Shown here: positions 27,074 through 35,549 of the stretch, piece after piece
How the letters are laid out: each line of letters starts with the position of its first letter
Position numbering within the stretch: position 1 is the first letter of the stretch
DNA from: Sporosarcina sp. FSL K6-1522
Lineage (GTDB): Bacteria; Bacillota; Bacilli; Bacillales_A; Planococcaceae
DNA length: 64,000 nucleotides
NCBI RefSeq assembly: GCF_038622445.1
Contig: NZ_CP152019.1
Coordinates: 248,001 to 312,000 of the forward strand
Direction: 5' to 3'
Notes under the pieces: model-generated
What the model saw: only the letters and a program-made list of their open reading frames with translations
The model's database searches: none
Told to the model about the DNA's origin: nothing
Position numbers and translations under genes: made by a program

Positions 27074-28058
27074 AATTTGTCGCAAATGTAGCTGTACGTT
27101 TACCGATCACCTGAAGAAGATCACTAACCATCGCACTCGCTGTTGGATACATACCTGCGCCTGGACCAATAAGTGTCAGTGCGCCGAGATGATCCGTGTC
27201 AACAATAATCGCATTGTCTACACCATCAACACCGTATAAAGGATGATCTGTACCAATTAGTACAGGGCCAACGCTTCCTTGTAGCACGCCATTTTCATCT
27301 ATCGAAATGTCTGCAATATGGCGATAGCGACATGTATTTTCAGACGCAGCCTTCACGTCTTCAATCGTCACACTGTCAATTCCAACAACCGGGACATCTT
27401 TCCAATCCGGCTGTTTACCAAATGCCAATGCACTTAAAATCATTAATTTTCGAAAAGCATCTTTCCCACCGATATCATCCGTTGGGTCTGCTTCCGCATA
27501 ACCGAGCGCTTGCGCTTCCTGAAGCGCTACTTCAAACGACACTTTTTCCTCACGCATTTTCGTTAAAATGAAGTTGGACGTTCCGTTTAAAATCCCACGA
27601 ACACGTTGCACTCGATCCGCTGGCAACAAGCCCTTAATCGTACGGATAATCGGAACACCACCAGCTGTTGTCGCTTCGTAACAGACTTTGACGCCGCGGA
27701 ATTCTGCATGTTTCAACAAGGCAGGACCATGCTTGGCGAACATCGTCTTATTGGCTGTAATAATATGACACCCTTTTTCGATTGCATCCGACAGATACGT
27801 ATAAGCCGGTTCTTCCCCGACAATTGCCTCAAATACGACATCGATGTCTGCGTTTGACAAGATGTCTTGAATGTTATCTGTCACAGTTGTTCCCGGTGTC
27901 GAGAGACGCACTTTCGACGTATCCCGAACAAGGATGGAAACGACGTCAATCGTATGACCTGTTTCCTGTTGAATCTCTTCTTTTCTTTCATTCAAAATCC
28001 TGTAAATTCCTTCACCTACTGTGCCGAAACCGAGTATAGCGACTTTGATTGACGGCAT
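27072..28058 (-). CDS. hom: Homoserine dehydrogenase (short, no ACT domain)
   Basis: A 328-residue NAD(P)-dependent homoserine dehydrogenase: Rossmann start VAILGFGTVGEGIY, TANKTMFAKHG, and the catalytic region GGVPIIRTIKGLL, GILNGTSNFILTKM and AEADPTDDIGGKDAFRK. It ends after the catalytic core, so the regulatory ACT domain of the longer enzymes is absent. ATG lies after GGAGG inside the end of the acetyltransferase gene (43-bp overlap), so translation is coupled. Third gene of the S-box-controlled methionine operon, which suggests this copy serves methionine synthesis. Confidence 0.93.
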   Translation of the reverse strand: MPSIKVAILGFGTVGEGIYRILNERKEEIQQETGHTIDVVSILVRDTSKVRLSTPGTTVTDNIQDILSNADIDVVFEAIVGEEPAYTYLSDAIEKGCHIITANKTMFAKHGPALLKHAEFRGVKVCYEATTAGGVPIIRTIKGLLPADRVQRVRGILNGTSNFILTKMREEKVSFEVALQEAQALGYAEADPTDDIGGKDAFRKLMILSALAFGKQPDWKDVPVVGIDSVTIEDVKAASENTCRYRHIADISIDENGVLQGSVGPVLIGTDHPLYGVDGVDNAIIVDTDHLGALTLIGPGAGMYPTASAMVSDLLQVIGKRTATFATN

Positions 28059-28912
28059 ATCGCCACCTCCATGGACTGTTTAATGACGAATCCCCATTTT
28101 TCAAATTCCGTTAAAAATCCCGCATGCCCACATTCTGTGTTCACGAGAACATATGTAGAGTCTGAAAGTAGATGGGTAAACGCCCGAATATCCTCAGTAG
28201 GATAAATCATATCATGCGTAAATGCAAGCGCAACCACTTTTGCCGTTATTTTACAAGCCGCATTTTCAATACCACCACGACCACGGCCAATATCATGGCT
28301 ATTCATAGCCTGGAGTAACACGTAGTCACTTGTTACATCACATCGTTTATCAAACGCCGGTACCTCGTCACGCCCGATTGCATACAAACCTATTTCATAT
28401 GCACTTGATGCTGGGGTCACGGCAACTGGAATCACAACATCTATATCATCTGCATAGAGAATGCTCCATTCCAGTACTCGCATGCCGCCTAACGAACTGC
28501 CGATAACTGCACCTAACCGATCAATGCCTAATGCTGTGAGTGCCTTGCGTTCCGCATGGACCATATCCCGAATCGTGAGTTCAGGAAACGCACTTCCATA
28601 TGGCTCACCTGTATGCGGATTAATGGACAATGGACCTGTCGACCCGTCGCATCCTCCCAAAACATTGAAAGAAATCACCGAAACAGTATTCGTGTCGATA
28701 CTTTTCCCCGGACCGACAAGCCCACTCCACCAGCCTGGTGCTGCATCTGTCCCAACGACATGCTGATTGCCGGCCAATGCGTGGCAGACCAGTACCGTTG
28801 GCGCATCTTGTCTACCCGTTCTTTCATAAGCCAGTTGAACATCTTCCAACACGACGCCGGATTCCAATGTCAACTTCCCGATTGCCACAATTCCTGTCTC
28901 CACGCTTGTCAC
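28016..28912 (-). CDS. metX: MetX-like homoserine O-acyltransferase, shortened
   Basis: A 298-residue alpha/beta hydrolase-fold protein with MetX signatures: CHALAGNQHVVG, a GGCDGSTGPLSINPHTGEPYG block, nucleophile Ser in GSSLGGMRVLEWS, Asp in FTHDMIYPTED and His in ECGHAGFL. Usual MetX proteins have about 350-390 residues; here the lid region between the nucleophile and the Asp is much shorter. The frame shows no stop, so it is a compact variant rather than a broken gene. It sits between metY and hom, which supports activation of homoserine for sulfhydrylation. Confidence 0.8.
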   Translation of the reverse strand: MTSVETGIVAIGKLTLESGVVLEDVQLAYERTGRQDAPTVLVCHALAGNQHVVGTDAAPGWWSGLVGPGKSIDTNTVSVISFNVLGGCDGSTGPLSINPHTGEPYGSAFPELTIRDMVHAERKALTALGIDRLGAVIGSSLGGMRVLEWSILYADDIDVVIPVAVTPASSAYEIGLYAIGRDEVPAFDKRCDVTSDYVLLQAMNSHDIGRGRGGIENAACKITAKVVALAFTHDMIYPTEDIRAFTHLLSDSTYVLVNTECGHAGFLTEFEKWGFVIKQSMEVAICRQSKSLYSVSAQ

Positions 28913-28933
28913 ACCCCTTCTAGTTTTCTACTA

Positions 28934-30226
28934 TTAGTTAGTCGTAACAGGAACTGCTTTTTCAATTGCTTGTGCAAGGTCTGCCAGTATATCTTCTATT
29001 GATTCCAATCCGACTGATAGGCGAATCAATTCCTCTGTTACACCTGATTTTATCAAGTCTTCAGCTGATAGTTGCTGATGCGTTGTGGAAGCCGGGTGGA
29101 TGATCAATGATTTTGCATCCCCAACGTTCGCTACATGCGACCAAATCTTCACATTATCAATCACCTGACGGCCTGCATCTCGACCGCCTTTAATGCCGAA
29201 GACAATAATCGAACCAAAGCCATTTTTCAAATACTTTTTCGCATTGTCTGCAGATGGATGATCTTCAAGACCTGCATACGTTACCCACTCAACAGATGGA
29301 TGTGCTTGTAAGTACTCTGCCACTTTACGCGCATTGTCGTTATGCTTTTCGATACGTAAGTGAAGCGTTTCAAGACCTTGTAAAAGCGCAAACGCATTAT
29401 CCGGACTCAAGCATGGACCAAAATCACGCAATGCTTGCACGCGAAGCTTTGTAGCGAATGCCGCCCCTGCTGCGTCGATGCCATAGCGAATGCCATGATA
29501 TGTTTCGTCAGGCTCAGTAAAGCCTGGGAAACGTCCTTGTGTCCAGTCGAATGTGCCAGCATCCACTGCAACACCACCGATCGATGTACCATGTCCACCA
29601 ATCCATTTTGTTGCGGAATGGATAACTACATCCGCCCCGTATTCAATCGGATTCAAGCCATATGGTGAAGGGAATGTATTGTCTACAAGTAATGGAAGTC
29701 CGTTTTCATGTGCAATGTTCGCAACAGCCTCAACATCGAGCACATGAAGGCTTGGGTTGCCGATTGTTTCAGCGAAAAGTGCTTTTGTTTTATCTGTGAT
29801 CGCTGCACGGAAGTTTTCTGGATCCGTCGCATCTACAAATTTCACCGTAATACCGTAGCGTGGAAGTGACACAGCGAATAGATTATAAGTACCGCCATAT
29901 AAGTTACTTGCCGCAACGATTTCATCGCCCGCACCTGCAATATTTAATATTGAGAAAGCAATAGCCGCCATTCCTGAAGATAATGCAACAGCTGCCGTTC
30001 CGCCTTCTAGTAAAGCCACGCGCTTTTCAAAAACATCGACTGTCGGGTTCATAATGCGCGTATAAATATTGCCCGGTTCTTTCAAAGCAAATAGATTTTG
30101 TGCATGCTCTGTATCACGAAACACGTAAGAAGTCGTTCTATGAATTGGCAATGCACGCGATCCCGTCACCGGGTCTGGTTCTTGGCCACCATGTAGTAAA
30201 AGCGTTTCAGGTTGAAGTTTTGTCAT
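28934..30226 (-). CDS. metY: O-acetylhomoserine sulfhydrylase (MetY-type PLP enzyme)
   Basis: A 430-residue Cys/Met metabolism PLP enzyme. YGGTYNLF, VDNTFPSPYG and the PLP lysine motif SATKWIGGHGTSIGG are visible, as is the C-terminal RLSVGLESIEDILADL. Such enzymes make homocysteine from O-acetylhomoserine and sulfide. I chose ATG at 30226, 8 bp after GGAGGT; the long N-terminal extension of the open frame runs through the riboswitch and is not coding. First gene of the operon, under S-box control. Confidence 0.93.
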   Translation of the reverse strand: MTKLQPETLLLHGGQEPDPVTGSRALPIHRTTSYVFRDTEHAQNLFALKEPGNIYTRIMNPTVDVFEKRVALLEGGTAAVALSSGMAAIAFSILNIAGAGDEIVAASNLYGGTYNLFAVSLPRYGITVKFVDATDPENFRAAITDKTKALFAETIGNPSLHVLDVEAVANIAHENGLPLLVDNTFPSPYGLNPIEYGADVVIHSATKWIGGHGTSIGGVAVDAGTFDWTQGRFPGFTEPDETYHGIRYGIDAAGAAFATKLRVQALRDFGPCLSPDNAFALLQGLETLHLRIEKHNDNARKVAEYLQAHPSVEWVTYAGLEDHPSADNAKKYLKNGFGSIIVFGIKGGRDAGRQVIDNVKIWSHVANVGDAKSLIIHPASTTHQQLSAEDLIKSGVTEELIRLSVGLESIEDILADLAQAIEKAVPVTTN

Positions 30227-30294
30227 TGTCATTACCTCCAGTAGTTTTTTAGACGGATATGCTGCATAAAAGAGTTTGATGTTTTGAAAAATCA

Positions 30295-30325
30295 AAAATC
30301 CCCTCTTCCGATTAAGAAGAGGGGT
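30295..30325 (-). terminator. S-box expression-platform terminator
   Basis: Minus strand CCCCTCTTC-TTAATC-GGAAGAGGGG followed by ATTTTTG, directly after the aptamer and before metY. Confidence 0.9.
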
Positions 30326-30343
30326 ATGCTTTCGCTCATTCCT

Positions 30344-30460
30344 CCTCTTATCTTTCAGACCGTTTACACGAATCTGTAGGAAGTAGCACCTGTGCAAGTT
30401 CATCACTTGCCGGTTGCCGGGCATCGTAGGGCCTAGTCCCTCCGCCGCTCTTGATAAGAG
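30344..30460 (-). ncRNA. SAM-I (S-box) riboswitch
   Basis: On the minus strand: P1 5' arm CTCTTATC, then AAGAGCGGCGGAGGGA, GGCCCTACGATGCCCGGCAACC, and the closing P1 arm GATAAGAG with GAAA before it, all hallmarks of the S-box. High SAM would favour the downstream terminator and shut off metY-metX-hom. Confidence 0.95.
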
Positions 30461-30493
30461 TATTGGTTCATTCAGTTTTCCATCTTGTGAAAC

Positions 30494-30523
30494 AGTATAG
30501 AGGATGTTTCAATCGAAAGTCAA
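30494..30523 (-). promoter_or_regulatory. Promoter of the metY-metX-hom operon
   Basis: Minus strand TTGACT (30523-30518), 18-bp spacer, TATACT (30499-30494); transcription would start near 30487, before the S-box. Confidence 0.75.
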
Positions 30524-30569
30524 GTGCTTATTTAGAAAAAGTTCTGAAACTTGCAATTGTCTGGAATGT

Positions 30570-30575
30570 TATAAT
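30570..30575 (+). promoter_or_regulatory. Extended -10 promoter of the PlsY-like gene
   Basis: TG-T-TATAAT with no good -35, 31 bp before the ATG at 30607. Confidence 0.5.
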
Positions 30576-30606
30576 TCTCTTATCAGCTTATATTAGGGGG
30601 ATTCTT

Positions 30607-31242
30607 ATGGGGTTGTGGATTGTAGGTGTACTTATTTTTGGCTATGCGGTTGGATGCTTGCATGGATCCATTGTTGCACAGAAGATTTCTGGCGTTAATT
30701 TGAAAGAAACAGGTGTTAAAAACGCCGGCGCTTCCAATGCAACGATTGTTCTCGGGAAGAAGTTTGGAGCACTCGTAGCGGCCATTGATATCGGAAAAGG
30801 TGCTGCCACCGTGTTACTGGTACGATTTTTTGCTATAACTATGCAAGTACCAACAGACATCATGCCATTGCTGTTATTTTTAGCTGGTGCCGCGGCAGTC
30901 ATCGGACATAATTTTCCGTTTTATATGCAGTTCAATGGGGGCAAAGGAACCGCTACCGTCATCGGTGTGCTTCTCGCACTTGACTGGCGATTCGGGCTCA
31001 TCGGACTTGGCTTACTCATCCTTATAGCGCTCGTAACAGACTTCCTTGTATTTGGCGTGTTGATGCTATATGTGACACTCATTGCGGCCGCGATTTGGGC
31101 AGATGACTATTGGCCGATTATGGTAGCCTTGTTGCTGTTTATAATGGCAATTTGGAAACATATTGAAAACTTTGAGCGGATGAAAGCGCGCACTGAGAAG
31201 CGTGTTTCAGCTGTATTTAAACGGAAACAGGCAAAAAACTGA
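30607..31242 (+). CDS. PlsY-like glycerol-3-phosphate acyltransferase, divergent
   Basis: A 211-residue membrane protein with PlsY layout: five or so helices, motif 2 GHNFPFYMQFNGGKGTAT intact. Motif 1, which normally reads D-x-R-x-x-GSGN-x-GATN, here reads NLKETGVKNAGASN: the essential Arg is Lys and GSGN is GVKN. The family transfers acyl groups from acyl-phosphate to glycerol-3-phosphate. The changes suggest a paralogue with altered substrate or activity, with the housekeeping plsY elsewhere. I chose ATG at 30607 after AGGGGG; the long frame upstream is antisense to the S-box region. Confidence 0.8.
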   Translation: MGLWIVGVLIFGYAVGCLHGSIVAQKISGVNLKETGVKNAGASNATIVLGKKFGALVAAIDIGKGAATVLLVRFFAITMQVPTDIMPLLLFLAGAAAVIGHNFPFYMQFNGGKGTATVIGVLLALDWRFGLIGLGLLILIALVTDFLVFGVLMLYVTLIAAAIWADDYWPIMVALLLFIMAIWKHIENFERMKARTEKRVSAVFKRKQAKN

Positions 31243-31272
31243 GAACTTCAAGCCTGGGTTCTCAGTTTTTTT
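31238..31272. terminator. Terminator after the PlsY-like gene
   Basis: ACTGAGAAC...GTTCTCAGTTTTTTT stem. Confidence 0.88.
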
Positions 31273-31283
31273 GTCATCACCTG

Positions 31284-32057
31284 TCACATATCCATCCATA
31301 TCTTAATAGCCGTCCCCAAAATAAGAACTGCCAGCAACCACTGCAATACTTTTGTATTCATCTTTTGACCGACTTTGGCTCCGAGTGGTGCCGCTATTAT
31401 ACTCGCAATAATCATAATCGCGGCTGGCCCATATAACACTTGGTCAGTTGTAATCTTGCCTATCGTCGTCCCAATCGAAGAGATGAATGTAATCGCTAGT
31501 GACGTTGCAATCGTCATACGTGTTGGAATTTTCAAGACGACCAACATGATGGGTACGAGTATAAAAGCACCTGCCGCCCCAACAATTCCAGCTGCGATTC
31601 CAACGATAAACGCCAGGACTGCCGCTAACCACTTATTAAATGTCACTTGATCGATTGGTAAATCATCCAACCCTTTTTTCGGCACAAACATCATCACTGC
31701 AGCAATAGTCGCCAAAATTCCATAGACCAGATTGATGGATCCTTCAGACAATAAATTAGACCCATAGCCCCCGATAAAACTCCCAAGTAAAATGCTTGCA
31801 CCCATGTACAAGACAAGCGTTTTATTAATATAACCACTTTTACGATATGCCCACACACCCGAGATCGTGGCAAAAAACACTTGAATGGCACTGATTCCCG
31901 ATACCTCATGCGCTGTAAAAGCCGTCAGACCAAGAAGCGGTGGAATATAGAGCAACATTGGATATTTAATAATCGAGCCACCAATGCCGACCATTCCCGA
32001 AATAAACGAGCCGATAAAGCCGATGAAAAATAGTGTGATGATCAATGAAACATCCAT
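31284..32057 (-). CDS. TauE/SafE (DUF81) sulfite exporter-like protein
   Basis: A 257-residue membrane protein with about eight helices and the DUF81 repeats [17 protein letters not shown] and [20 protein letters not shown] at 32057 has AAGGAGG 8 bp upstream. As the last gene in the cst-like cluster, it probably exports sulfite or thiosulfate made by persulfide oxidation, as TauE does in staphylococcal cst loci; that role is inferred. A terminator-like hairpin separates it from tusA, so its level may be lower than that of upstream genes. Confidence 0.85.
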   Translation of the reverse strand: MDVSLIITLFFIGFIGSFISGMVGIGGSIIKYPMLLYIPPLLGLTAFTAHEVSGISAIQVFFATISGVWAYRKSGYINKTLVLYMGASILLGSFIGGYGSNLLSEGSINLVYGILATIAAVMMFVPKKGLDDLPIDQVTFNKWLAAVLAFIVGIAAGIVGAAGAFILVPIMLVVLKIPTRMTIATSLAITFISSIGTTIGKITTDQVLYGPAAIMIIASIIAAPLGAKVGQKMNTKVLQWLLAVLILGTAIKIWMDM

Positions 32058-32079
32058 CACGTAAACCTCCTTTCCAAAA

Positions 32080-32112
32080 AGAAAAGGGATCTTTCATGCA
32101 GATCCCTTTTCG
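32080..32112 (-). terminator. Hairpin between tusA and tauE
   Basis: AAAAGGGATCT-N7-AGATCCCTTTT; on the minus strand followed by CTTTTT. It may cause partial termination inside the cluster. Confidence 0.75.
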
Positions 32113-32120
32113 TATAAGCA

Positions 32121-32348
32121 TTAACCTTTTTTAATGATAAACGTAAAGACGCCAGCCTCTTCTGTATGCTCCATCAAGTCATGGCCGCCTGATTTTGACC
32201 ATGCGGCTAAATCTGCCACAGACCCTTTGTCCGTCGCCTGAATTTCTAGTATCTCCCCTGCCGCCATTTCCTTCATCACTTTTCTTGCACGTACTACTGG
32301 CATTGGGCATGCCAATCCTTTTGCGTCTAACACCTTATCTGCATTCAT
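32121..32348 (-). CDS. tusA: TusA-family sulfur carrier protein
   Basis: A 75-residue TusA-like protein. The sulfur-carrying Cys lies in the conserved GLACPMPVVRARKVM near residue 15, and the C-terminus ends FTFIIKKG. It accepts persulfide sulfur from rhodaneses and passes it on. I chose ATG at 32348, which has GAGGAG upstream. It follows the rhodanese-MBL gene and is a near-duplicate of the N-terminal domain of the TusA-rhodanese fusion at 33547-34113. Confidence 0.92.
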   Translation of the reverse strand: MNADKVLDAKGLACPMPVVRARKVMKEMAAGEILEIQATDKGSVADLAAWSKSGGHDLMEHTEEAGVFTFIIKKG

Positions 32349-32390
32349 TAAAATCGCTCCTCTTTTCATTATTTTTTTATATATTTCCAC

Positions 32391-33518
32391 TTATCGAACC
32401 GCACAACGATTCGGTCCGATTTCCATCTCACGTTGTGTTTCTTCATCAGGGTTTATTTTCCCCATATTTGTTTCACGGATTTCTTGGTAAGCGTTTGGCT
32501 GAGGCGGTAAATTCCCTGTCACCAACTGCCTAAATTTCGCTTCATCCTCAATATTTAGCCCATGATTTTGGGCAAATAGCTTACCCAATTTCTCAGATAC
32601 ACTGCCGTCTTCATTCAACTCTTCAATAATCATAAAATGTGCTGGCAAAACGACTAATTCCTCAGATAGTAGCTTGTAGCGCGTGTATAATGATTCGCGT
32701 AAATCACCTACCCAATCTTCCGCAAGGCCCGCAAGATCCGGACGCCCAATGGAATCGATGAACAGAATATCACCAGATAGTAAATACGCATCGTCCACAA
32801 TGAATGACGTCGAACCAATCGTATGTCCCGGGGAGTACAACGCTTGTATTGTAATGGTCGTATCACCAATTGTTAACGTACGGCCATCTTCCAGCGCTTC
32901 ATAGGCAAACGTTACTTCCTCGGCATCTTTCGGTGGCAACCAATACATGCCATTGACCGCTTCTGCAATTTTACGCCCACCGGAAATATGATCCGCATGT
33001 AAATGCGTATCGAGCACATGCGTAATACGCACATTCAAATCACGCGCAAAGTCGATAAAGACATCTGTCATTCGCGTAGCGTCAACAATCGCCGCCTCAC
33101 CACCCGACACGATCATATAGGACAAGCACCCTTTGCCAATTCGGACAAACTGGTACAGTTCCCCTCCATTTTTCAAGTCAGCAATTTTTACCGGTTCCAA
33201 ATGTTCGCTCCACGCTTTCATACCACCCGCCAAATAATGCACAGCGCGCCCTTCTTCTGCAAGCATTTCCGCTACCATAATCGAAGAACCTTCTTTCGCA
33301 CAAACCACAACAATCTCTTGGTCTGTTGGTAGCTCGTCCATGATTTCCTCAACCCCATCGAGCAAATTAAAATATGGGATATTGAGATACTGAATGTTTT
33401 CCCCTTCAATTTTCCAATCTGCAAACGCGTCCGCATTACGCACATCTAAGATGAAAAACGGTTGTTTACTCACTACTTTTTTAGCAATCTCACTTGCAGT
33501 CATTGGTGTTACCTTCAT
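32391..33518 (-). CDS. Rhodanese-metallo-beta-lactamase fusion (CstB-like persulfide dioxygenase)
   Basis: A 375-residue protein with an N-terminal rhodanese domain (residues ~1-105; loop [10 protein letters not shown]) followed by an MBL domain (~115-330) with metal motif [19 protein letters not shown] and [17 protein letters not shown], as in ETHE1/CstB persulfide dioxygenases. In CstB the MBL domain comes first and the rhodanese last, so the order is swapped here. The likely reaction is oxidation of thiol persulfide to sulfite/thiosulfate. ATG at 33518 lies behind GGGGG. Middle of the CstR-linked operon. Confidence 0.88.
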   Translation of the reverse strand: MKVTPMTASEIAKKVVSKQPFFILDVRNADAFADWKIEGENIQYLNIPYFNLLDGVEEIMDELPTDQEIVVVCAKEGSSIMVAEMLAEEGRAVHYLAGGMKAWSEHLEPVKIADLKNGGELYQFVRIGKGCLSYMIVSGGEAAIVDATRMTDVFIDFARDLNVRITHVLDTHLHADHISGGRKIAEAVNGMYWLPPKDAEEVTFAYEALEDGRTLTIGDTTITIQALYSPGHTIGSTSFIVDDAYLLSGDILFIDSIGRPDLAGLAEDWVGDLRESLYTRYKLLSEELVVLPAHFMIIEELNEDGSVSEKLGKLFAQNHGLNIEDEAKFRQLVTGNLPPQPNAYQEIRETNMGKINPDEETQREMEIGPNRCAVR

Positions 33519-33546
33519 TTTTATACCCCCTACAGTACTTTTTTGA

Positions 33547-34113
33547 TTACATAGATCTTTCAGTTGGTCCATTCCACTCGCTCATACCCGGTACAACATT
33601 TTTCACATTTGTAAATCCAGCCGCCGCTAACTTTTGCGATGCAATATCACTGCGATTCCCCGTGCGACATACGACATAAACGGCGCTTTCTTTATCCAAA
33701 CTTGCTAACCCACTTTCAAAGTCACCAAGCGGCAATGACCTCGCGCCTGGAATGTGACCAAATGCATACTCCGCTGACTCGCGGACATCCAAAATAAGTG
33801 CATCCGCATGATCCGCCACAATTGCTTGTAGTTCTTCGTTGGAAACGACATGTGGATGCTGCTTCTCAACTTGCTCTTCGCCACCTGATTTACGAACATA
33901 ATGTTTCAGTAATCCATTTTCTTCTGTCGTGCCTAAATACTGATGCCCTATGCCTTCAGCCCATGCTTTTAAGTCCGCTGTAGAGCCTTTGTCCGTCGCT
34001 TGCACTTCCAACACTTTCCCTGGTTCTAACTCTTTCATCACTTTTCTCGTTTTAACAATCGGCATTGGACAAGCCAACCCTTGTGCATCAAGCACGAAAT
34101 CTGTTTGAATCAT
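33547..34113 (-). CDS. TusA-rhodanese fusion protein
   Basis: A 188-residue protein: TusA domain first ([18 protein letters not shown], residues ~8-75), a short charged linker, then a rhodanese domain (~95-185) with active loop [10 protein letters not shown] and a final PGMSEWNG. It should move sulfane sulfur between the two Cys. CstA of S. aureus has both domain kinds in another order. I chose ATG at 34113 after GGAGAAGAG. A CstR-like half-conserved palindrome lies just upstream at 34133-34148. Confidence 0.9.
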   Translation of the reverse strand: MIQTDFVLDAQGLACPMPIVKTRKVMKELEPGKVLEVQATDKGSTADLKAWAEGIGHQYLGTTEENGLLKHYVRKSGGEEQVEKQHPHVVSNEELQAIVADHADALILDVRESAEYAFGHIPGARSLPLGDFESGLASLDKESAVYVVCRTGNRSDIASQKLAAAGFTNVKNVVPGMSEWNGPTERSM

Positions 34114-34132
34114 ATCCTCTTCTCCTTTACAC

Positions 34133-34148
34133 ATGCCCGTATAGGTAT
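34133..34148. promoter_or_regulatory. Degenerate CstR-like site
   Basis: ATGCC-N6-GGTAT, one mismatch to the ATACC-N6-GGTAT consensus of the other sites, upstream of the TusA-rhodanese gene. Confidence 0.4.
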
Positions 34149-34170
34149 ATTAGATTTCAAAAAAATATAC

Positions 34171-34467
34171 TTATTCAATTGGTCCTTGCCACGCTAGCAT
34201 ACCGCCCGCCATATTCACTACCTTAAAGCCATGACTTGCTAGTAATTGTGTCGCTTTTCCACTCCGACCACCTGAACGACATACCATTGTATACTCCATT
34301 TCTTTATCCAACTCATGCATCCGAAACTCCAATAATCCGAGTGGAATATGCATAGCTCCGGGTATTTTGCCTTCTTTCACTTCATCCGTCTCACGCACAT
34401 CAATTAAATGCACAGTTCCGCTGCCCTTTAACATCGCTTCGACTGCTACTGTTGTTGTTTCTTTCAT
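34171..34467 (-). CDS. Single-domain rhodanese
   Basis: A 98-residue rhodanese with the acid-rich start DVRETDEVKEGKIPGAMHIPLG and the active loop MVCRSGGRSGKA with the catalytic Cys. It transfers sulfane sulfur to thiols or to TusA/DsrE partners. 14 bp separate it from the DsrE-like gene; ATG has GGAGGGA upstream. Part of the cst-like operon. Confidence 0.92.
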   Translation of the reverse strand: MKETTTVAVEAMLKGSGTVHLIDVRETDEVKEGKIPGAMHIPLGLLEFRMHELDKEMEYTMVCRSGGRSGKATQLLASHGFKVVNMAGGMLAWQGPIE

Positions 34468-34481
34468 CCTATTCCCTCCAT

Positions 34482-34961
34482 TTAAATAAACAAATTCACA
34501 TTGCCATCTTGCGCATCCCCAAGATACGCCGCCACGCCTGCATACTCAATCCCATCCATCAATTCTTCCTGCTGCAGTCCAAGAAGATCCATCGTCATTG
34601 TACAAGCAACGAGCTTAATGTCTTGTTCCTCCGCCATTTCTATTAACTGTGGAAGTGTCATCGCATTATGCTTTTTAATAACATGCTTAATCATTTTAGG
34701 CCCCATACCTGCGAAGTTCATCTTGGAAATGCCCATCTTATCTGCACCACGGGGCATCATTTTGCCAAACATCTTTTCCAATAAACCTTTCTTCGTCGGA
34801 ATCAATTCCTCTTTCCGCAAAGCGTTCAATCCCCAAAACGTGTGAAAAATCGTTACTTCATGGTCATACGCCGCCGCACCGTTTGCAATTATATACGCCG
34901 CCATTGCTTTATCATAATCGCCACTGAATAACACAATGGTCGTTTTTTTCGTTTCAGCCAA
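34482..34961 (-). CDS. DsrE/DsrF-like sulfur-relay protein
   Basis: A 159-residue DsrE2-type protein: TIVLFSGDYDKAMAAYIIANGAAA at the N-terminus, FHTFWGLNALRK, and a conserved Cys in KLVACTMTMDLLG that carries persulfide in related proteins. The start is TTG at 34961 behind GAGGGAGA. First enzyme gene after cstR, with a CstR-like palindrome between them (34981-34996). It likely exchanges sulfur with rhodanese and TusA partners. Confidence 0.88.
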   Translation of the reverse strand: MAETKKTTIVLFSGDYDKAMAAYIIANGAAAYDHEVTIFHTFWGLNALRKEELIPTKKGLLEKMFGKMMPRGADKMGISKMNFAGMGPKMIKHVIKKHNAMTLPQLIEMAEEQDIKLVACTMTMDLLGLQQEELMDGIEYAGVAAYLGDAQDGNVNLFI

Positions 34962-34980
34962 TTAAATCTCCCTCTCCCGA

Positions 34981-34996
34981 TTACCCATAGGGGTAT
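34981..34996. promoter_or_regulatory. CstR-like operator before the dsrE-like gene
   Basis: TTACC-N6-GGTAT with core ACCC-ATAG-GGGT, in the same spacing as sites at 35330-35349 and 48540-48559. Confidence 0.6.
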
Positions 34997-35028
34997 GTGT
35001 TTTATTAAAAAGAAAAGAGCGCACTATT

Positions 35029-35292
35029 TCAGCGACTCTTAACCAATAGGTCTACTGCTTCTTTCACGATATCCTCTTGTGTTCTTGGATCACTATCATC
35101 TAACTGTTGAATACAGTCAATCAGATTAGAGCTGACAATCACACCAATCGTTCGATCAATCGCTGACCTTGAAGCAGATAGTTGTGTAATGACATCTTTA
35201 CAGTCTTTACCGTCTTCCATCATCTTCAAAATGCCCTTGATTTGGCCTTCAATACGCTTCAGTCTGTTTTTTACTTTATCATCATACTCCAC
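35029..35292 (-). CDS. cstR: CstR persulfide-sensing repressor (CsoR family)
   Basis: An 87-residue all-helical repressor. Cys31 (DGKDCKDV) and Cys60 (NLIDCIQQ) are at the same numbers as the two reactive Cys of S. aureus CstR. The His that completes the copper site in CsoR proteins (H-x-x-x-C) is Asn here (N-L-I-D-C), so this is a persulfide sensor rather than a copper sensor. GTG start at 35292 lies 8 bp after AAGGAG. It heads the sulfur operon and has a strong palindrome upstream. Confidence 0.93.
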   Translation of the reverse strand: MEYDDKVKNRLKRIEGQIKGILKMMEDGKDCKDVITQLSASRSAIDRTIGVIVSSNLIDCIQQLDDSDPRTQEDIVKEAVDLLVKSR

Positions 35293-35329
35293 GCATATCG
35301 CTCCTTTCTTTTTACTTCATGCTTCGATA

Positions 35330-35349
35330 ATATACCCTCGTAGGTATAT
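35330..35349. promoter_or_regulatory. CstR operator upstream of cstR
   Basis: Perfect palindrome arms ATATACC-N6-GGTATAT, 38 bp upstream of the cstR start. Confidence 0.75.
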
Positions 35350-35454
35350 ATGCAATGAATATGCTTACAGCAAACTGTATGTTTACAAAGCTAAACTAGA
35401 AACACTCAAAAAGCAACTAGATTCGACATTCCCGCAAGTTTCGTAAAAATATGG

Positions 35455-35460
35455 TATACT
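35455..35460 (+). promoter_or_regulatory. Extended -10 promoter of the DUF2187 gene leader
   Basis: TG-G-TATACT; would start transcription near 35467, giving a ~120-nt leader. Confidence 0.5.
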
Positions 35461-35466
35461 TACAAG

Positions 35467-35549
35467 TAGACAACTTGTGATAGATCTTTTTCGTTAAGTT
35501 GTTTTCCGTCTTTTTCCTCGCTTAGGATGTTACCTAGGCATTTTTTATT
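35467..35549 (+). promoter_or_regulatory. Structured leader with terminator-like hairpin
   Basis: First stem ACAACTT...AAGTTGT (35470-35502), second stem GCTTAGG-ATGTTA-CCTAGGC followed by ATTTTTTATT (35520-35549). The divergent cstR gene lies upstream, so this terminator can only act on the leader transcript itself. Confidence 0.45.

Noticed and set aside
28934..30424. N-terminal extension of MetY to 496 residues
   Set aside because: The extension would be translated from the S-box and its terminator; a good ribosome site lies before ATG 30226.
35029..35292. CsoR copper sensor
   Set aside because: The copper-site His is Asn and the two Cys match CstR numbering; neighbours are sulfur enzymes, not copper exporters.
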